Positions 20,598 through 26,690 of a DNA stretch of 26,690 nt are shown piece after piece. The stretch spans positions 1-26,690 of the forward strand of contig JBNGIS010036104.1 in assembly GCA_049999725.1 (NCBI GenBank). Reading direction: 5' to 3'. This DNA comes from Haplomitrium mnioides. Taxonomy: Eukaryota; Marchantiophyta; Haplomitriopsida; Calobryales. A model generated the notes under the pieces. It saw only the letters and a list, made by a program, of their open reading frames with translations. It was not told the origin of the DNA and searched no databases. Numbering within the stretch: position 1 is the first letter of the stretch; the number at the start of each line of letters is the position of its first letter. The translations under genes were made by a program, and so were the position numbers.

Positions 20598-21111
20598 GCC
20601 TTAAACCTTTTTAGATGCTGCTTTGAAGGCAAGAGAGGACAGATTCAGGGCTTTCAGGTTCTTTTCTGAGATGGCCCCTTGCTAGTTATCGCTTTGAAGC
20701 TTTAAGGATTCTCCCTTTTCTTACCAGCCTTTTTGTTCACCACTCACTCTCTTCTGGTTACACTCAGATCATTCACTCATGCAACCCCCAGTCCACAATT
20801 ACCACACCCAGCTTTCCTTGTGTAATTCCTTCACTTTATTCCAAGGGTCCAACACTTGAGACTCTGCCACCTTGTATGTTGTGAGGCAAAAAGGTGTTGT
20901 GACCTGTACCAATGAACGAATGATAGAGTACTGGACACCCCCTCTCAGGGTTGTTACAGGACTGATAGAAATGATCCTAACTATCCTAAGATGAACTAAT
21001 TCCTAAGTTATACAACAAGATCAGAAACAGAGAGCATTTACCCCTATGATCAATTGGTTGTGTCAAGAGACTTGACTCCCCTTCCAGAGCTGTCCCAGGG
21101 TCTGCTCAATT
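20598..21111 (-). other. Leader region upstream of the methyltransferase-like pseudogene
   Basis: Read on the minus strand, this lies between the primer-site-like sequence and the first ATG. From about 20690 a frame continuous with the pseudogene is open apart from two stops (TAG, TAA), including ISEKNLKALNLSSLAFKAAS, so the coding region may start further upstream than 20597. Nothing else was recognised. Confidence 0.4.
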
Positions 21112-21126
21112 GGTTCTGATGCTACC
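21112..21126 (-). other. Primer-binding-site-like sequence
   Basis: On the minus strand this reads ggtagcatcagaacc, close to ggtatcagagcc (initiator Met-tRNA complement) but with three extra bases and one mismatch. It lies about 10 bp from the proposed LTR end at 21137. It is suggestive only. Confidence 0.35.
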
Positions 21127-22269
21127 TAGTCTAAAATGTCTTTAAACTCAAATGAGAAATGTAAATCTAACTATACACAGATGCACAACACATTTACACT
21201 ATGTACTGCAATAGGAACAGAGTCCTTGAAGGCCCTCTGGACTCATCTCACCAACAGATCCTTCCCTTCTGAATTGTTTGCTGCCTTCCAACCTTCACAC
21301 CAACATTCACCTACACACCCCTCTCCAGATAGTTTTTCTACTTCCCTCGCGAGAACCCTTGACTTTACTTCCTCAAGCTAGGAAGAGGGTTTCTTTCACT
21401 TCCACCTCTGGAAGACAGTCTTCCCGACTGTAGGTAGCCCACTCCACCCCGAGCCTTGACAGGTCTTACTCTGCAGTGCGCAGGCACTAACGCAACCCCC
21501 CCCCCCCCTCAGCTCCACTTGAAGAATTACACTAGAGTGTACTCTGAACACTCTGGGTTGATGCTTTTGCACAAGGAATGCAGAGAAGACTCCAAGCTCC
21601 TCACTTGGCAGCCTCTCCCAATTTATCAGCAAGCAAGAATCCCTTCTAGACTCCTGTATTGATCCACCTTCGCCCCTAATCCACTCCCAAGAATGAGTTT
21701 ACCTAGATCGTCTGTGACTCTAGAGCTTCCCGTCCAACAATTCTCAACGCCCCTCCAGTCCACCTCCACCTCCGCTTGCCTCCAGTGTGAGTTCACTCGC
21801 TTCACGTAGCTTCTCATTGAATTCTTCCTCCTGCCTTACCTCATTGCAATTTCCCTATCTTGAGGTCACTGTCGTGTCCTTAGATTGCTTGTGCATCAAC
21901 CTGAACAAATTCGGAGGCTCTCGATGTATACCCTCTGAGCGCGCTCTAAACCCCCGAGCCATTCCCATTGAAAGGTCGTTAATCCCGTTGAGCTTGGAAT
22001 AGATGGTGACGACGGATGGTTCCACGTTCGTTAATCCCGTTAGAATGGAAAAAGAGAGCGCGTCGCGTGTCCTATCAGTTGGTCGAGAAGCGCCAAGTAC
22101 AACGGTAACTCTACAGGGAGTCCAAGGAATCTTGCGGGCCGAGATTCCACAGATTCCCGTGGAACCAATTCTGAATAATCCCTCGTATTAGAGTTCTAGA
22201 GCGCCACACGGAACCTAGTCCACAAGAATCTTTGCAAATTCGCCCGAATATCCCACGGATCCCCTCTGA

Positions 22270-22680
22270 GCGCCACGTTGTCTGAGGCCCCACCGTCCGA
22301 CGCCGCCCTGCAAAGGGGTAGGCTGACCGCCACACCGACTCTTTCTTCGAAGTTGACTTGTTCGAGTCCCAAGACCCGACAGGCTCCCACCTGCTACCGC
22401 GTGTCCTTTGACTTACCCAAAGCTTCCGAGGTCGCCACGTCATCCGAAGAGCGCCGTCCGATGCCGCCTTGCAAAGAGGTAGATGGACTGCCACACTGAC
22501 CTCCTTCCAAAGTTGACCCGCGGAACTCTTCCAAGCTTTCTCAAGGCACCACGTCATCTGAAGGGCGCCGTCCGACGCCGCCCCGCAAAGGGGTAGGTAG
22601 ACCGTCGGTTTGACCCTCTTCCGAAGTTGACCTGCTGACCTTCCGCGGATGCTACGTCATCCGAAGCGCCTTCCCTTCTC
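22270..22680. repeat. GC-rich block repeats with ACGT motifs
   Basis: The block ccgtccgacgccgcc..gcaaaggggtagg occurs at 22293, 22454 and 22568 (spacings 161 and 114), each preceded or followed by a ccacgt or ctacgt motif and by ttccgaagttgacc-like sequence. One more copy lies in copy 2 at about 25851. Confidence 0.8.
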
Positions 22681-22882
22681 CAAGTAAGAGCTATCCCGAT
22701 GTCGTTGTTTCAGAATCCCCTTGTCATAAGAACAGCACTCGCGTCCGAGGCTCTCTTCGCTAAGTTGTCATCCTACTCGCTATAAGAACTACAAGGAGCT
22801 TCTTGAACCAACCCCGTGCATCCTCCGTCGAACTTTCCACTTCTCACCCGTACCTTGTCGAACTTTCCCACTCGTTCTTGCC

Positions 22883-23240
22883 GGATCGGTGATAGATCCT
22901 CTTTTTGGCACTGCTTGCTCTTCCTCCAATCGGATCTGCGCTAGATTGCCTCTTCGGCACTCCTCGGTTCTCATCTGATAGGATCGTCAATAGGTCACCT
23001 CTTTGGTACTGCTTGCTCTCCGTCTGGATGGATTTGTGATACATCCTCTTTTTGGCTTTCCTCGGTTCTCTTTTGGTCGGACCTGCAACTCATCACCCTT
23101 TCGGCACTTACTAGTTCTTTGTTTGACCGGACTTGTGATTCATCACTACTTCAGCTGTACTTGCTCCTTCGATTGTATTGTTGATAGGTCACCTTTTCAG
23201 CTAATCCTTCTTGCTCTCCGGTTGGGCCTCCTAACTGATC
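22883..23240. repeat. 49-bp minisatellite inside copy 1
   Basis: Units start at ggatcggtg 22883, then 22932, 22981, 23030, 23079 and 23129, and less clearly 23176 and 23220. The pattern is ggatcngtgatagatcctctttt, cggcactgcttgctct and a variable end. The same repeat recurs in copy 2 from about 25996 to 26240. Confidence 0.85.
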
Positions 23241-23903
23241 CCTATTAAGTGGGCTCTCCACGTCACCCGCGAAATCTTTTAAAGCGCTCTGGAGATGCTA
23301 GGGTTCCGTGGAATCCTTCGGAGCCCTCAGAAGACTCCACATTTCCACTCAGATCTGCGGACTCGACGAAAAAGGGGTTGGATCCTTGTAGAGCACGCTT
23401 ACGCTTGTGGGATTGAGGCGTCCCTCGCCCCGTGGCCTTGCTCGCTCTTATGAAGATTGCGCCTCCTTCTTCTTGTCTCCAATCCGTGCTTCTGATGTGT
23501 GGCTTTTGCAGACATTGTCCGCGATCCTCCTCTCTCTCGAGTGCCGTCAGATTTCTGCTTTGTAGATCCGCTCTTCCTCCTTCGATCGCTTTGCCTTAGG
23601 TGGGCATTCCCTTCTCCCCACTATGCTTCAATTCCTGCATCCCCATGAGGCCCATGGGCTCTTGCTTGCCTAATTCGATTTTTTAGTGGTACCTACCTTC
23701 TTGCTGGCGATCACTACTCTCTCGTCTGCTTCCGCCATGATCCAATTCTCCTCCTCGGATCCATGCGCTCTACTCATACTTACAATTTGAAGGATTCCTG
23801 TTGCTCTCGAGGCGCGTTTGCGCTTACCAAAGTGGAATTGTGTCCATGCTGCTCTTGTTAGGAAGAATTCCGTGTCAGCACCTCAATCCGCTGGCTGACA
23901 TAA

Positions 23904-23914
23904 CTCCCCCTTCG
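23904..23914 (-). other. Polypurine-tract-like sequence
   Basis: On the minus strand cgaagggggag directly precedes ttaTGTCAGCC. Together with the peptide frame TLEGGVMSAS across it, this resembles the 3' end of a gypsy pol running into the polypurine tract and LTR. It is short and not proof by itself. Confidence 0.4.
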
Positions 23915-24455
23915 AGTGTGAAGCGTCCCCGCGAACACCCTTCTTCTCCCTCACTCTGCAAGGTGCCTCTGCTAAATGATCGTTGGCTTGAACTCTTGTC
24001 ACCCCCTTCCCTCCTCTCTTAACACCTGGTTGAGGCTTTTTCCAAAAAAAAAAGGTGACAAAGAGTAACAAGGGTCTTTAATGAGACGGCCCCAGCACTT
24101 TTGTTAATGAATTCAGGTCTTAACGACCCTGAACTTCTCACCTGATCTTCCCACACTACTCTCCAACTCACCAAACCCAAGACAGACCTGTCTTCTTCCT
24201 CACCACAAACAGAGAAAACACAATTCAACTGATTATGGAGTACATCCACACTGTGCTTAATGCAACATTTGCTTCCAGATATTCAATATCACCTCCTATG
24301 AACAGGAGGGTATGCAATTATTACACGATAATAGTCTGGCAACATCCTTCTACAGTCTGCATCATAACCCCACCAAGGCTAAACACTCCTACTAAGTACT
24401 GAACTATCAATAGGGCCAACTACTCCAGCACCAAAAAACCCACAACTATCTAATT
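23915..24455. other. Segment between the two long repeats
   Basis: About 540 bp with no recognised gene. Minus-strand frames of 60-76 codons show no known domain. It contains a run of ten A at 24046-24055. If the flanking long repeats are LTRs, this would be a much reduced internal region. Confidence 0.4.
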
Positions 24456-25588
24456 TGTTCTCTCAACAAAATGGAAAACATAACCCAAAAGCTGAATCTA
24501 GCAAAATGACCTTCCTATCCATGTACAGAACTATCTTCATCTCTTCCTACTCTCCTAACATCACTCTGCAAACACACAACACCAGAAACTGTATTCTCCC
24601 TGCTACTCTACCCCACTCACACACCCTGTCCAGATAGTTTTTTAACTTCCCTCGCGAGAAGTCCTTAATTTACTTACTCATGCTAGGAAGAGGTCTTGTT
24701 TAACTTCCACCTCTGGAAGACAGTCCTCTCGACTGTTGGCTCACCCACTCCACCCCGAGAATTGGCTAGATCTTCCTCGCAGTGCTCAGGCACTAACGTG
24801 GCTACTCCTCTCCCTTCTCCACAAGAAAATAATACCAACAACACTCTCCTAATGCCACTGGGACTGATCTTCTGCACAAACCAGAGCTGAGACGACACTA
24901 GGACTCCCCTTGGCTGCCTCTCACGAAATACAAACTGAAAGAATTCTCCTCTCCTCTACGTGTTGGTCCACCTTTAAATGTTGGTCTGCCTTCACATGTG
25001 AGTCCACCTGAGTAGTCTGAGCTTCTAGAGCCTCCTGCTCAACGATTCCCAGCACTCCTCAGTCCACCTCCACCCTGCGATGGCCTTCCCTCACGAGTAC
25101 ACCCACCTCACCAGAGATCTCACCAGAATTCTCTCACTTGTCTCCCGCTGCTTCTCTTGCACAAAAAACTATCGGTCCCCTCCACACTAAGTGAGGTCTC
25201 CTCTATACCCCACGAATTCCTCCTTGTGTTTTGGATTGTTGCTCTATTTCAACGATGATTGGTGGAAATTTAGTGTAGATTCCAAAAGGATTGGTGCAGA
25301 ATGGTCGTGAATTCCAAGGATTGGCGGGGATCGGTCGTGAAATCCAAAAGATTGGCACAGATAGGTCGTGAATTCCAAAAGATTGGCTCGCAAGGCGACA
25401 AAGCTCGACACAAATCTGATGGCAATTTCAAGGCCAAATTGACCCTCAATTTGAAGAATTATTTGCAGCACCCTCAACGCACCTCATCCCCGCAGAAGTC
25501 CGCGAACACTCCGAGGGATCTCCCGGACTCCCTCGAGGCGCCATGTTTCCGCAAAACCCATGATTCCCGCAGAATCTATAAGATTCTC

Positions 25589-25835
25589 GCTGATGCTCGG
25601 GGTCACGTTGAGTGCCACGTATCCATAGAAGCAAAGATACCCGTGGAATCTCAAAGATTCCCGTTGATGCCCAGTTCCCGCAAATGTGCCACGTAATCCG
25701 CAAAGATTCTTGAGGAATCTCAAATATTCTCGTTGATGCACACTTCCCGCAAAGGTTCCATGTAATCCGCAAAGCTCAGGATTCCTGAGGAATCTCAAAT
25801 ATTCCCGTTGATGCCTAGTTCTCGCATGAGTGCCA
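25589..25835. repeat. About 70-bp tandem units in copy 2
   Basis: gttgatgc-like starts at 25589, 25663, 25732 and 25807 (spacings 74, 69 and 75). Each unit has cccgcaaa, then a ccacgt or ccatgt motif with aatccgcaaag, then gaggaatctcaaatattc. Confidence 0.85.
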
Positions 25836-25995
25836 CGTTTCCGTGGTTGCGCCGTCCGATGCCACCTCGCAGAGGGGTAGGCAGACCGTCGCGCTGAATG
25901 GCCGTTGACCCATTGACTTCTTCACTGCCACGTCATCCGCAAGCCGCTGACCCTCTGTATAAGAACTATGAAGACTTCTATTTTTTCCCCCGTTG

Positions 25996-26250
25996 GATCG
26001 ATGATGGATCCTCTTTTCGGCACCACTTCTTTTTCTGTCAGATCTGTGCAAGATTGTTTTCTCGACATCTTTGGTTCTCCAATGGTTAGATCTGTGACTC
26101 GTCACCGATTCAGTTGATCCCTTCTCATTTCTCTTTCTCAAACCTGTGATAGATCGCCGCTTCAGCACTGCTTGCTTCTCCTTGAACAGGTGATAAATCT
26201 CTGCTTCACCTCCCTTTCTTCCTATGCTGGAGCTGCACTATATCCTCGTT
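25996..26250. repeat. 49-bp minisatellite inside copy 2
   Basis: Diverged units of the same type as 22883-23240 (gatcgatgatggatcctctttt, cggcaccacttctttttct and so on). Further looser units lie at about 26380-26550 (gatttatcgccttttcgg, gatttatctctatttcga). Confidence 0.75.
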
Positions 26251-26690
26251 TCGGCAGCCCTTGTTAGCCCCCTTCGGAACCCTGTTAAGTGGACTCTCCA
26301 CTTAGGGAGAACACTCGGAACCATATTAAGTGGGGTATCCCACATCGGATGGCACATCGGAACCTCCTTAAGTGGGCTCCGCCTTCGATTTATCGCCTTT
26401 TCGGCTCCATGTTCCCTTTTCGGCCAGATCTTCGATTTATCTCTATTTCGATACTTGGTTCTTCTCTTGGGTTGGACTGTCGATAAGTCACCTTTTCGGC
26501 CTCTACGTTCTTCCTCTGTCGAATCATTGATATATCTTCATTTTGATATTGTCCCTTGATATAAGAACCCTGAGAAAAGTTGAAGAAGGCTGGTTTACCC
26601 GACTTGTCAAAAAGTTCGATGTAAGAACTATGTACCCCATGGATCCATTTCGAACTTTTAGATGACTTCTGATTCGAACTTTCAAAGTCT

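Larger units (their letters stand above)
21137..23900 (-). repeat. Long LTR-like repeat, copy 1
   Basis: Proposed 2.76-kb LTR, minus strand. It reads TGTCAGCC at 23900 and ends GACA at 21137, so its termini form a 4-bp inverted repeat. It has a purine-rich tract just outside the first end and a primer-site-like sequence just outside the other. Copy 2 aligns with it from the ccagatag block (21325 here, 24630 there), through ttccacctctggaagacagtc, agtccacctccacc, the cgccgtccgacgcc blocks and the 49-bp minisatellite. Short open frames within show no known domain. A 13-base C run lies at 21496-21508. It could instead be a non-LTR segmental repeat. Confidence 0.5.
24456..26690 (-). repeat. Long LTR-like repeat, copy 2 (runs off the window)
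   Basis: Diverged second copy in the same orientation. Homology is clear from ccagatagtttttt at 24630 rightwards (cctcgcgagaa, ttccacctctggaagacagtc, cgatggcctt region, gccacgtcatccgcaag, gtataagaactatgaag, 49-bp units). The left edge near 24456 is a guess from the weak match tgttctctcaac. It has an extra set of about 70-bp units absent from copy 1. The right end lies outside the window. Confidence 0.55.

Noticed and set aside
21496-21508. Run of 13 C as a regulatory quadruplex
   Set aside because: A single homopolymer in a repeat, prone to sequencing error; copy 2 lacks it.

Overview
The window looks like nuclear DNA from a land plant with a repeat-rich genome. The evidence is a spliced plant gene for a plastid-type membrane protein, decayed chromodomain-bearing Ty3/gypsy (chromovirus) retrotransposons primed by initiator-Met tRNA, and several minisatellites. 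A run of exactly 100 N marks an assembly gap. The lineage cannot be fixed from the sequence.

Left (1-5735). A 65-bp minisatellite containing the gap is followed by about 1.4 kb without a recognisable gene. Next comes the clearest host gene: nine exons on the + strand (2364-4655) whose reading phases close exactly across eight GT-AG introns and which end in a stop codon. The product matches, from memory, the C-terminal two thirds of the conserved plastid protein family that includes Arabidopsis At5g03900. The 5' exons (transit peptide, N-terminal domain) were not found.

Middle (5736-16650). Four copies of one chromovirus family lie here. Element A (+) has both LTRs and the order gag, protease, RT, RNase H, integrase, chromodomain, all broken by stops and frameshifts. 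A truncated LTR (D, +) is interrupted by element C (-), and the RT of C is cut by element B (+), which itself stops in RT. C has lost its RNase H, and D with the C LTR forms a large inverted repeat.

Right (16651-26690). A decayed minus-strand gene with plant-type introns (17559 to about 20600) ends in what reads as a beta-class N4/N6 DNA methyltransferase domain. One of its introns holds an array of 24-bp nearly self-complementary monomers, and a 37-bp array with the same short core lies just past its 3' end. Upstream of the gene are two diverged copies of a long repeat (about 21137-23900, and about 24456 to beyond the window end). The first is bounded by a primer-binding-site-like and a polypurine-tract-like sequence, so it may be a very long LTR. 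Each copy contains 49-bp minisatellites and clusters of ACGT-core motifs. The methyltransferase-like gene, its palindromic intron array and the giant LTR-like repeats are the least ordinary part of the window. Most in-frame stops there and in element B are one C-to-T or G-to-A change away from Trp, Arg or Gln codons, which suggests long-methylated, silent DNA.
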